Made by a program: the position numbers and the translations under genes
Part shown: one piece after another, positions 17,032 through 25,645 of the stretch
Position numbering within the stretch: the first letter of the stretch is position 1
Layout of the letters: every line of letters starts with the position of its first letter
The notes under the pieces: generated by a model
Told to the model about the DNA's origin: nothing
What the model saw: only the letters and a program-made list of their open reading frames with translations
Databases searched by the model: none
Origin: Flavobacterium sp. UBA2787
GTDB lineage: Bacteria > Bacteroidota > Bacteroidia > Flavobacteriales > Flavobacteriaceae
NCBI GenBank assembly: GCA_002352205.1
Contig: DEHZ01000002.1
Location: 186,001-250,000, forward strand
Direction of reading: 5' to 3'
Length of the DNA: 64,000 nt

Positions 17032-18377
17032 TAGTTTTGTACTACATCATCCACATCTTTTACTTTGTAAACTAAGGCTGCGGCAATTAAAAAACTGACA
17101 CCGCTAGTTACTAAAGCAAAAATGGCATGATCATTATATAAATATTTAACAAGTAATCCTCCAATGAGGGCATTAATAATCTGCGGAATTACGATAAAGA
17201 AATTGAAAATTCCCATGTAAACTCCCATTTTCTTAGGTTGAATTGATCCGGCAAGAATGGCATAAGGCATTGATAAAATACTCGCCCAAGCAATTCCGAC
17301 ACAAATCATCGAAAAAATTAGTGCATCTTTGTTTGGCATGAAGTACACAGATATTAAACCGATTCCACCAATAATTAAAGAAATTGCATGTGTTTTCTTT
17401 CGTCCAATTTGTTTCGCAATATATGGAAGTGTAAAAGCAAAAATCATCGAAACGAAATTGTAAACCCCAAAAAGAATTCCAACCCAATTTCCAGCATCAT
17501 CAAACAATGGGTTTTTCACATCATCTGATGCCAAACCATAAATATGTTGAGCAATAGCTGGAGTTGTAAATACCCACATTCCGAAAAGTCCGAACCAAGA
17601 AAAGAATTGCACCATACTTAATTGTCGCATAGTGGTTGGCATTTTGGCAAAATCTTCAAAAATGTCTAACAATCTTGCTGGTTTTTCATCACCAATCGCA
17701 TCTTTATGAGCTTTTTCGTCTGTAAAATTTTCTAATTCTTGTGGCGAATATTCATGTGTAGTAATTACAGTAACCAAAATGGTAATAATTAAAATGGCTG
17801 CACCAATAACGAATGACCAAATTAAATCATTTGGAATTCCGCTTTCGGTTTCGCCTGTGGCACCAGCCCATCTTAAAAAAGAAGGAAGAATGGAACCGAC
17901 AACAGCTCCCATTCCAATTAAAGCTGTTTGCACACTAAAACCTAGTGTTCTTTGATCAGTTCGAAGATTGTCTCCAACCAAAGCACGAAAAGGCTCCATC
18001 GCAATGTTAAAAGAAACATCCATAATCATAAGCATTCCGGCACCAACCCAAAGAGCAGGTAAAAATGCTATGAAAATTTCAGACTGTGGCATTAAAATTA
18101 AACCAACCGATGCAAGAACAGCACCAAGTAAGAAAAACGGTTTTCTCCTTCCAAAGCGACCCCAAGTATTATCGCTATAATGACCGATAATTGGTTGAAC
18201 AATTAATCCAGTGAGTGGAGCAATAATCCAAAACCACGAAAGTTCGTGAACATCGGCACCAAATTTTTGAAGAATTCTACTGGCATTTGCATTTTGAAGG
18301 GCAAAACCCATTTGTATCCCCAAGAAACCGAAACTCATGTTCCAAATTTCCCAGAAACTTAACTTACGCTTTTCCAT
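17031..18377 (-). CDS. MFS sugar (maltose/maltodextrin) transporter
   Basis: A 448-residue inner-membrane protein with about 12 hydrophobic segments. It resembles the SLC45/GPH-like sugar transporters of Bacteroidota. Visible motifs are NMSFGFLGIQMGFALQNANA at the N-terminus, QPIIGHYSDNTWGRFGRRKP in the loop between helices 2 and 3, and AWASILSMPYAILAGS in the second half. It is the first gene of the operon and is followed by pgmB with a 1-nt overlap. Context makes maltose or short maltodextrin the likely cargo, brought in with protons. Confidence 0.88.
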   Translation of the reverse strand: MEKRKLSFWEIWNMSFGFLGIQMGFALQNANASRILQKFGADVHELSWFWIIAPLTGLIVQPIIGHYSDNTWGRFGRRKPFFLLGAVLASVGLILMPQSEIFIAFLPALWVGAGMLMIMDVSFNIAMEPFRALVGDNLRTDQRTLGFSVQTALIGMGAVVGSILPSFLRWAGATGETESGIPNDLIWSFVIGAAILIITILVTVITTHEYSPQELENFTDEKAHKDAIGDEKPARLLDIFEDFAKMPTTMRQLSMVQFFSWFGLFGMWVFTTPAIAQHIYGLASDDVKNPLFDDAGNWVGILFGVYNFVSMIFAFTLPYIAKQIGRKKTHAISLIIGGIGLISVYFMPNKDALIFSMICVGIAWASILSMPYAILAGSIQPKKMGVYMGIFNFFIVIPQIINALIGGLLVKYLYNDHAIFALVTSGVSFLIAAALVYKVKDVDDVVQN

Positions 18378-18403
18378 TATCGTAATTAATTGATTAATAA
18401 TAC

Positions 18404-18425
18404 GATAAGCGGTTTATGGCTTATC
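18404..18425. promoter_or_regulatory. Hyphenated palindrome in the transporter leader
   Basis: GATAAGC and GCTTATC arms, 8 nt apart, lie 27 nt upstream of the transporter start. It could be an operator or an mRNA hairpin. It differs from the LacI-type palindrome upstream of susC. Confidence 0.35.
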
Positions 18426-18442
18426 AAAACTTAGGTTCGAAG

Positions 18443-18473
18443 TAAAAATACAAGCTTTGATAATTAGTACAAA
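18443..18473 (-). promoter_or_regulatory. Putative promoter of the transporter operon
   Basis: On the minus strand, TTTG (18470-18473) is followed by 19 nt and TATTTTTA (18443-18450), one mismatch from the Bacteroidota TTTG-N19-TAnnTTTG promoter. An alternative exact -7 box, TATATTTG, overlaps at 18470-18477. The 20-nt element TTCGAAGTAAAAATACAAGC (18436-18455, plus strand) is shared with the lacI-susC gap. Confidence 0.5.
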
Positions 18474-18576
18474 TATAGTTTTTTTTTAAAGCGAAATTAT
18501 TTTTTTAAAAAAATTATGAAAGTCATTTTTCTGATTTATAATTTTCAAAGTCAATAAAATCAATGGTTTACAGTTA

Positions 18577-19602
18577 CTACAACGTTGGCGTAGATTCTCT
18601 TTCGACCAAATGAGTTTCTATAACTTCTGTTCTGTAATGTTCGTCATCTTCGTCTTCACTTTCCAACCTTTCAATCAGCATTTTCGCTGCTTTTCCGCCC
18701 ATTTTTATTCCGTTTTGACTCACGGTTGTAATGCTTGGGGAAGAATATTTAGAAATAATTCCGTCTGTAAAGCCGATAACAGCAATATCTTCCGGAATTT
18801 TTAAACCTATTTTTAAAGCTGCTTTGATAGCGGTGACAGCAAAAAGTTCGTTTACTGCAAAAATAGCGTCGATTTTTTGAGTGTTGATTAGATTGTCAAT
18901 CGCTTCATCACAATGTTCAATATCTTCAATTTTAAGAATTAAATTCTCATCAATTTTAATGTCATTTGATTTTAAAGCTTTCAGATAACCTTCGGTTCTC
19001 AATTTTCCAACGCTGACATAATCTACAGTAGTTATTAGAGCTATTTTTTTCAAACCTTTATCGATAAGCGTTTGAACCGCTTGAATGGCGGATAAATTAT
19101 CATCAATAATCACCTTATCACATAAAATATCATTGGTAACGCGGTCAAACATCACCACGGGCATGCCTTGATTTATAACTTCCGAAATATGGTGAAAATC
19201 GCGTTTTTGTTGTGTTTCTTTTGATAGTGACATAATGAATCCATCTATACTTCCGTTGGCCAACATTTCCATGTTGATGACTTCTTTGTCAAAGGACTCG
19301 TCTGATAAACAAACTATTACGTTATAGCCGTGCTCATTTGCCACATTTTCTACACCACTGATTACGGTAGCAAAAAAATGATGTACAATTTCAGGGATAA
19401 TAATTCCAATTGTTTTAGTTTTTTTATTTTTTAGGCTAAGTGCAATGTTGTTAGGCTTGTAGTTGTATAATTTAGCAAAAGCTTGCACCTTTTGACGGGT
19501 ATCTTCGCTTATTTCGGCACTGTCTTTTAATGATTTTGAAACGGTAGAAATGGAAACATCTAATTCTTTTGCAATTTGCTTTAATGTAACTTTTCTTTTC
19601 AT
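18577..19602 (-). CDS. LacI-family transcriptional regulator
   Basis: A 341-residue regulator. The N-terminal helix-turn-helix is VTLKQIAKELDVSISTVSKS followed by the hinge helix region YKPNNIALSLK. The periplasmic-binding-protein-like sensor begins at KTIGIIIPEIVHHFFATV. It lies between the transporter/phosphorylase operon and the divergent susC operon, so it is the likely local regulator. It takes the place of SusR in Bacteroides. A perfect LacI-type palindrome sits in the lacI-susC gap. The effector is probably maltose or a related sugar, by inference. Confidence 0.93.
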   Translation of the reverse strand: MKRKVTLKQIAKELDVSISTVSKSLKDSAEISEDTRQKVQAFAKLYNYKPNNIALSLKNKKTKTIGIIIPEIVHHFFATVISGVENVANEHGYNVIVCLSDESFDKEVINMEMLANGSIDGFIMSLSKETQQKRDFHHISEVINQGMPVVMFDRVTNDILCDKVIIDDNLSAIQAVQTLIDKGLKKIALITTVDYVSVGKLRTEGYLKALKSNDIKIDENLILKIEDIEHCDEAIDNLINTQKIDAIFAVNELFAVTAIKAALKIGLKIPEDIAVIGFTDGIISKYSSPSITTVSQNGIKMGGKAAKMLIERLESEDEDDEHYRTEVIETHLVERESTPTL

Positions 19603-19705
19603 GTTTTTTTGGGCTTATTAATGATTTGCGAATAAAGATAAATTTTATTTTTTAGAATCGGAATTTTTAGCTTAAAAATAAGCATTATTGTAAAAGTTTT
19701 CAACA

Positions 19706-19719
19706 CGAAAACGTTTTCG
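19706..19719. promoter_or_regulatory. LacI-family operator-like palindrome
   Basis: CGAAAACGTTTTCG is a perfect 14-bp palindrome with the central CG typical of LacI/GalR operators. It lies 104 nt upstream of lacI and 110 nt upstream of susC. It is the best candidate site for the adjacent regulator and could serve both directions. Confidence 0.65.
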
Positions 19720-19775
19720 GAGGCTGTTTAACAAATGTTTATTCAAAAAGACAAAAATTTTACTTAAATTTAACA

Positions 19776-19796
19776 TTCGAAGTCAAAAATACAAGC
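19776..19796. promoter_or_regulatory. Element shared with the transporter promoter region
   Basis: A 21-nt sequence matches 18436-18455 at 20 positions with one inserted base. Read on the minus strand it contains TATTTTTG (19784-19791), an exact -7 box facing lacI. It lies about 35 nt upstream of the susC start. Confidence 0.5.
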
Positions 19797-19828
19797 AAAA
19801 AACACAATTTTTAACCTAAACAAACTGT

Positions 19829-22800
19829 ATGAAAACAATTTCTAAAAAGTTGTTATTTTTATTGCTACTACTGCCGCTAAGTGTGCTGGCTCAGAGCACT
19901 GTAAGTGGTGTTGTTACCGACAAATCGTCTGGACAACCCTTGCCGGGAGTAAACGTAATTATTAAAGGTACTACAAAGGGTACTACAACCGATTTTGATG
20001 GTAAGTATATGCTGTCAAATGTGAATAGTGGAGAAGTGATTGAGTTTACATTTATTGGTTACAAAACAATAGATGTGCCTTACTCTATTCAAAAAACAAT
20101 TGATGTTTCACTTGAAGAAGAAGTAGATAATCTTGAGGAGGTTGTCTTGATTGGTTATGGTTCAGTTAAGAAAAAAGACGCAACTGGATCGGTAACTCAA
20201 GTGACTTCTAAAGAATTTAACAAAGGAGCTATTGTTTCTGCTGATCAGTTATTAACTGGTAAAGCTGCTGGAGTAAGAATTACTTCAAATGGTGGTCAGC
20301 CGGATGCTGCACCAAACATCAGGATCCGTGGTGGTTCATCTATTAGTGCCAACAACAATCCATTAATTGTGATTGATGGAATTCCTGTAGACAATGTTAA
20401 TCCAGCAGGTGTGGGTAATCCATTGTCATTAATTAACCCTAATGATGTTGAGAGTTTTACAGTATTAAAAGATGCTTCCGCAACTGCTATCTATGGTTCA
20501 AGAGCATCAAATGGTGTTATTATTATTACCACCAAAAAAGGTTCAAAAGGTGCTCCAACATTCAATTATTCCTCTAACTTTTCTTTTGGCCAAGTTGGTA
20601 AAAAAATTAATGTGATGAATTCAGGGGAATTTGTGAGATTTATTCAAGAGTATCACCCGTCTTTTACCAATCTTTTGGGTGTTGCAGATCCTGACGCACC
20701 TTTAGGTACAACAGATGATTTAGCAACTCCGCAAATTGAAGGAAGAATTATTTATGATACGGATTGGCAGGATGCTATTTTTAGAAATTCTTTTTCAACG
20801 GATCATAATTTCAGTGCGAATGCTAATTTAGGTGGAAAAGTTCCTTTTAGAGGATCTTTTGGTTACACTAAAAACGAAGGATTGGTGAAAACAAATGATT
20901 ATGAGCGTTTTACTTACTCTTTGAAATTTACACCTACACTTTTAAAAGATCATTTAAAAATTGATTTCAATTTAAAAGGAATTCACAGTTTAAAAAACAA
21001 CATCGATGAAGGTGGAGCTCTTGGTGGATCAATAAATATGGACCCAACAAAACCAATATATGATAATTCTCCTTCTAATATTTTTGGAGGATACTATCAG
21101 GATTTACTCTTAAATGGAAATAGAAATATACTAAATGGACAAGCTAATCCATTGGCATTACTTGAACAACAAAGTAATCCTCAAAAAAATCAAAGATTGT
21201 TAACGAATGTTGAGTTTGATTATAAAATGCATTTTCTACCTGAATTGAGAGCTATCGTAAACCTTGGTTTGGATGCATCTCAATCTTTAATAAGACAAAA
21301 TTTTGGAAACAATTCAATTGCTACTTATAGGTTTAATCAAGGAACAGACCCTAATACAAATTATGTGTTTAATCCAGGATTGAATTATTTTGAGAAGCAA
21401 AGAATTACCAACACAACTATGGATGCTTATTTAGCCTATGGCAAAAGGATGGAAAATAGTATTATTACTAATATTGACGTTCAAGGAGGTTATTCTTATC
21501 AGAATTTCAAAAATGATGGATTCAGTGATCGTTTTAGATATAACATAGACTCTGGTATTAGAGAACCAGAAATAAATGAACAAAATCCGACTAATAGATA
21601 TTACAATGTATTAAATCTTCAGTCTTACTTCGGAAGAATGAATTTGGATTTAGTTAATAAATATTTATTTACTTTCTCATTAAGAGCAGATGGATCTTCA
21701 TTATTTAGAGAAGAGAATAGATGGGGTTATTTTCCAGCAGCAGCAGTTGCTTGGAAAGTTAAAGAAGAAACTTTTTTAAGAGATTCCAAAGCGGTAAACG
21801 ATTTGAAAATCAGACTAGGTTGGGGTAAAACTGGACAACAAGATATTACTGGAATTGTGGGATACTATCCTTCTATTCCATTATTTGGATTAGGAAGTAA
21901 TGCCAGTCAGTACTTACCGGGTTCTAATCTATATTCTGCAATACCTTTTAACGAGGATTTGACATGGGAAAAAACAACATCGTATAACGTTGGTATTGAT
22001 TTTGATTTGTTTAAAAATTCTTTTTTAACTGGTAGTTTAGATTTCTATTCCAGAGAGACATCAGACCTACTCGCAAGAGTCGATTTACCACCTGGACAAG
22101 GGCTAACAAACGCTTTTGTAAAGAATGTTGGTAATACGGATAGTAAAGGTTTTGAGCTTAATTTAGGATTAAAGCTTTTGAAAACAGAAAGTGCAAGTTT
22201 GGAATTTAATTCTAACATGGCCTACAACTTTTCAGAAGTTACAAATTTAGAAGATGTTCAATCTATTCAAGCCGGTGAGTCAAGATTACCTGTGCAAACA
22301 GGTCTATTCTTGGCAAACCATGCAGTAGGTCAACAGCCTTATTCAGCTTGGGTTTTTCGTCAATTATATGATGGCTCAGGAAATCCTGTTGTTGGAGCTT
22401 ATGTAGATAGAAACGGAGATGGACAAATTACTAATGAAGATAGATACTATAAGGCATTAAGACCTAATTGGACATTTGGATTTGGATTTAATTTCAATTA
22501 TAAAAATTGGGATTTAAGTTCAAGTTTTAGAGGACAAATTGGTGGTCAAGTTTATAATTCTAGAAAACTTACCTCCGGTTGGGTAGATAGAGCTCTTCCT
22601 GTAAATAATAACAGCTTGAGTAACGTCTTGGATTTTTATTCGGGAGAAGCAGATGATAATTTTATAAATATAAATGGTAATATTCCATTATCTGACTATT
22701 TTCTTGAAGATGCTACCTTCTTGCGTTGTGAAAACATTATCTTAGGATATCGATTTAATAAATTTTATAAGTCAACATCATTGAGAGTTTATGCGGCTTT

Positions 22801-22921
22801 AAATAATCCATTTATAATAACAAAATACTCTGGTCAAGATCCTGAGAATTTTAACTCAATTGATAATAATTTCTATCCTAGACCAAGAGTATATACTGTT
22901 GGATTAAGTTTTGATTTTTAA
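19829..22921 (+). CDS. susC: SusC-family TonB-dependent receptor
   Basis: A 1030-residue outer-membrane importer for maltodextrins, driven by TonB. The signal peptide ends VLAQS (about 22). A carboxypeptidase D-like domain follows (about 23-100, SGVVTDKSSGQPLPGVNVI). The plug domain contains IRIRGGSSISANNNPLIVIDG and KDASATAIYGSRASNGVIII. The 22-strand barrel runs to the C-terminal Phe (VGLSFDF). It is slightly longer than many members but normal for SusC. It is the first gene of susC-susD-susE, and the gap to susD is 11 nt. The upstream region holds the LacI-type palindrome. Confidence 0.96.
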   Translation: MKTISKKLLFLLLLLPLSVLAQSTVSGVVTDKSSGQPLPGVNVIIKGTTKGTTTDFDGKYMLSNVNSGEVIEFTFIGYKTIDVPYSIQKTIDVSLEEEVDNLEEVVLIGYGSVKKKDATGSVTQVTSKEFNKGAIVSADQLLTGKAAGVRITSNGGQPDAAPNIRIRGGSSISANNNPLIVIDGIPVDNVNPAGVGNPLSLINPNDVESFTVLKDASATAIYGSRASNGVIIITTKKGSKGAPTFNYSSNFSFGQVGKKINVMNSGEFVRFIQEYHPSFTNLLGVADPDAPLGTTDDLATPQIEGRIIYDTDWQDAIFRNSFSTDHNFSANANLGGKVPFRGSFGYTKNEGLVKTNDYERFTYSLKFTPTLLKDHLKIDFNLKGIHSLKNNIDEGGALGGSINMDPTKPIYDNSPSNIFGGYYQDLLLNGNRNILNGQANPLALLEQQSNPQKNQRLLTNVEFDYKMHFLPELRAIVNLGLDASQSLIRQNFGNNSIATYRFNQGTDPNTNYVFNPGLNYFEKQRITNTTMDAYLAYGKRMENSIITNIDVQGGYSYQNFKNDGFSDRFRYNIDSGIREPEINEQNPTNRYYNVLNLQSYFGRMNLDLVNKYLFTFSLRADGSSLFREENRWGYFPAAAVAWKVKEETFLRDSKAVNDLKIRLGWGKTGQQDITGIVGYYPSIPLFGLGSNASQYLPGSNLYSAIPFNEDLTWEKTTSYNVGIDFDLFKNSFLTGSLDFYSRETSDLLARVDLPPGQGLTNAFVKNVGNTDSKGFELNLGLKLLKTESASLEFNSNMAYNFSEVTNLEDVQSIQAGESRLPVQTGLFLANHAVGQQPYSAWVFRQLYDGSGNPVVGAYVDRNGDGQITNEDRYYKALRPNWTFGFGFNFNYKNWDLSSSFRGQIGGQVYNSRKLTSGWVDRALPVNNNSLSNVLDFYSGEADDNFININGNIPLSDYFLEDATFLRCENIILGYRFNKFYKSTSLRVYAALNNPFIITKYSGQDPENFNSIDNNFYPRPRVYTVGLSFDF

Positions 22922-22932
22922 AAAAAATAAAT

Positions 22933-24474
22933 ATGAAAAAAATTAAGTTTTACGGATTAAGTATTCTGCTTTTGGCCGGATTGTCTTGTTCAGATGATTT
23001 GGATACCGTGCCAAAAGTAGAGTTGTCATTGGATCAACTTTTACAACAAGATCCCAATGCGATTGATGGTATTATGTCAAAATTATATGGCTCTTTTGCG
23101 TTGTCAGGACCAAATGGACCAGGAAGTTCTGATATATCTGGTGATGATGCTGGAGAATCTCCCTTTTTAAGAGGTATTATAAATCTGCAAGAGTTTACAG
23201 CAGATGGTATTAAAAACAGATGGGGAGATGATGGTTTAGACCAATTAACTACAACATCTGGTTGGGATGCTAACAATAAATTCTTCAGGTATTTATATAA
23301 TCGAGTTTATTACACTGTTCCACAATGTAATAATTTATTACCTGTTCTAAATTCTATTGATTTTCCTGAAAAAGATCAAGTCGTTGGAGAAGTTAAATTT
23401 TTAAGAGCACTTGCATACTTTTACATGATTGATTGTTTTGGAAAGGGTGTTTTGGTTACTGAGGAGAACTCAAGCTCAGGTTCTCCATTGCCACAATCTA
23501 GTCGTCAAGAATTATTCGATTTTGTTGAAGCAGAATTATTGGATGCCGAAACTAAACTTCCTGATAACAATTCTTATGGTAGAGCAAATAAATCTGCGGC
23601 TAGAATGTTATTAGCAAAATTGTATATTAATGCTGAAGTTTACACTGGTGTCGCTAGATACGATGAGGCTTTAACTTATTCTAATAAAGTTATTACGGAA
23701 GGGAACTATTCTTTAGACCCTAATTTTGTTAGAATATTTTCTGGAGATAATCATACTTCACCAGAAATAATTTATCCATTAATTGCTGATGCTTTGGTAA
23801 GTCAAAGTTATGGAAATACTACTTATATTGTAAATGGAAGTTTAAATCCAGAAACAATGAATTTGGCCGACTACGGAGCAACTGCAGGTTGGGGTGGACA
23901 CAGAGCAACCAAAGCATGGTATGGTTTGTTTGGTAATTTGAATACCTCTACAGACATAAGAGCTTCACTTTTTTGGACAGCAGGTCACACTTTTGAAATG
24001 AACGACTACAAAGAGTGGAACAATGGTTATCCATCAATTAAGTTTAGAAATTCTAATTTTGGATCTTCTTCAGGTCAAACTGAATTTTCAGGAACAGATT
24101 TCCCATTATTTAGATTAGCAGATGCTTATTTAATGTATGCAGAGTGTGTGGTTAGAGGAGCAGCTGGCGGAAATCTTACGCAAGCAGTAAATTATGTTAA
24201 CCAAATTCGAACAAGATCTAACGCTAGTGAAATTACACCAGGTGCATTAACACTTGATTTTATCATTGAAGAAAGAGGTAGAGAATTAAATTTTGAAGGT
24301 CACAGAAGAACAGACTTAATCAGATTTGGTAAATTTACTGGCGGTAGCTATTTATGGCCTTGGAAAGGAAATAATGTTAATGGGACATCTATTCCTAGTC
24401 ACTACAACCTTTTCCCAATCCCCCAATCTGCGATTGGAGCAAACCCTAATTTAACACAAAACCCAGGATATTAA
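22933..24474 (+). CDS. susD: SusD-family starch-binding lipoprotein
   Basis: A 513-residue surface lipoprotein that caps SusC and binds the glucan. The lipobox ends at LSCSDD (Cys about 19), and acidic residues after Cys favour surface export in Bacteroidota. TPR-like helices of the SusD fold are seen around RALAYFYMIDCFGKGV and AARMLLAKLYINAEVY. The C-terminal family signature is EERGRELNFEGHRRTDLIRFG followed by NLFPIPQSAIGANPNLTQNPGY. It is 11 nt after susC and 17 nt before the SusE-like gene. Confidence 0.96.
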   Translation: MKKIKFYGLSILLLAGLSCSDDLDTVPKVELSLDQLLQQDPNAIDGIMSKLYGSFALSGPNGPGSSDISGDDAGESPFLRGIINLQEFTADGIKNRWGDDGLDQLTTTSGWDANNKFFRYLYNRVYYTVPQCNNLLPVLNSIDFPEKDQVVGEVKFLRALAYFYMIDCFGKGVLVTEENSSSGSPLPQSSRQELFDFVEAELLDAETKLPDNNSYGRANKSAARMLLAKLYINAEVYTGVARYDEALTYSNKVITEGNYSLDPNFVRIFSGDNHTSPEIIYPLIADALVSQSYGNTTYIVNGSLNPETMNLADYGATAGWGGHRATKAWYGLFGNLNTSTDIRASLFWTAGHTFEMNDYKEWNNGYPSIKFRNSNFGSSSGQTEFSGTDFPLFRLADAYLMYAECVVRGAAGGNLTQAVNYVNQIRTRSNASEITPGALTLDFIIEERGRELNFEGHRRTDLIRFGKFTGGSYLWPWKGNNVNGTSIPSHYNLFPIPQSAIGANPNLTQNPGY

Positions 24475-24491
24475 TTTAAAAAAAAATAGAA

Positions 24492-25580
24492 ATGAAAAAA
24501 ATATTAAAAAGCTTATCATTTGCATCACTTTTTTTGATTGCAGTGTCATGTGAAAATGACGATTTTTCTGTTGCAACTGCTACAGGAGGACCTGAATTAT
24601 TAACCCCTGAAAGCGGAAATGAGTACAACCTCTCTCCAGAGAATACAGAGGCAGAAGCCACAACATTTGTTTGGAATCATGCTGATTATGATGTTCAAAC
24701 GGAAGTAAATTATGTGCTGCAATTTGCACTGGCGGGTACAGAATTTGCGGCAGTTTCTGAAATTGGACCATCTACTCAACGCTTTAGAAAAGTAACTGTT
24801 TCTGAAATGAACGCTGCAATGTTAGAAATTGGAGCAGTACCTTTTGTTTCTTCAAATATAGATGTTAGAATTAAAGCATATTTGGGAAGTAATGATTCAA
24901 TGCCAATGTATTCAAATACAATTAGCTTGGCTGTAATACCGTTTACATTAGACTTACCACAGTTGGCTGTTCCTGGTAACCACTTGGGGCCAGATTGGGA
25001 TGGTGGACCCTCGGTTGCACCAAGGATTTCTGCATCAGCTTTTGGTAAAACTGATTTTGAAGGATATATGTGGCTTGAGACTCAGTTTAAATTTGTTGAA
25101 CCATTAGATGGAGTTTTTGAATGGGGAAATAAAGATTGGGGAGACAATGGTGATTTTTCAGGGATCTTAGCACATGAAAACGAATCTAATTGCGTAGCAA
25201 CTCCCGGATATTACAGAGTAAGAGCTAACACTGGTGAAGTTACCGCAACAAATCCTGACGGTTTAACGTATTCAACTGTTCAAGTTAGCTGGGGAATTAT
25301 TGGTGCAGCAACACCTACAGGATGGGATTCTGATACTGATTTAATATATAATCCTACTACAAAAAAACTAGAATTAGCCAGTATATATATGACTCCTGGT
25401 CTTTTTAAATTCAGAGGGAATAATGCGTGGAGTAATGGTTTCGATTTTGGAACTGTGGATGAAGATGGATTTCTATTAGGTGGTGGAGACTTAACATTTG
25501 ATGGTCCTGAAGGAAATTATAAAGTTATTTTAGACTTGTCTAATCCAAGACAATATACTTATGAGTTAATAGCTCTTTAA
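24492..25580 (+). CDS. SusE/SusF-like outer-membrane glucan-binding lipoprotein
   Basis: A 362-residue lipoprotein with lipobox AVSCEN (Cys about 20). The N-terminal third is an Ig-like SusE domain (ATTFVWNHADYDVQTEVNYV). The rest contains one or two carbohydrate-binding modules rich in Trp (KDWGDNGDFSG, FRGNNAWSNGFDFG), ending in YKVILDLSNPRQYTYELI, a strand pattern typical of SusE/F starch-binding domains. It lies directly after susD and is followed by a strong terminator. It probably strengthens surface binding of starch. Confidence 0.85.
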   Translation: MKKILKSLSFASLFLIAVSCENDDFSVATATGGPELLTPESGNEYNLSPENTEAEATTFVWNHADYDVQTEVNYVLQFALAGTEFAAVSEIGPSTQRFRKVTVSEMNAAMLEIGAVPFVSSNIDVRIKAYLGSNDSMPMYSNTISLAVIPFTLDLPQLAVPGNHLGPDWDGGPSVAPRISASAFGKTDFEGYMWLETQFKFVEPLDGVFEWGNKDWGDNGDFSGILAHENESNCVATPGYYRVRANTGEVTATNPDGLTYSTVQVSWGIIGAATPTGWDSDTDLIYNPTTKKLELASIYMTPGLFKFRGNNAWSNGFDFGTVDEDGFLLGGGDLTFDGPEGNYKVILDLSNPRQYTYELIAL

Positions 25581-25595
25581 GAAAGTTAATTAAAT

Positions 25596-25626
25596 AAAAA
25601 GGGCTGTATTCCTACAGCCCTTTTTT
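25596..25626 (+). terminator. Intrinsic terminator between susE-like gene and the amylase
   Basis: A perfect 13-bp stem (25596-25608 with 25613-25625, core GGGCTGTA) has a TTCC loop and a terminal T run. It lies 15 nt after the SusE-like stop and 19 nt before the amylase ATG, so it should limit read-through into the amylase. Confidence 0.92.
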
Positions 25627-25645
25627 ATCATTTAAAATTACTACT

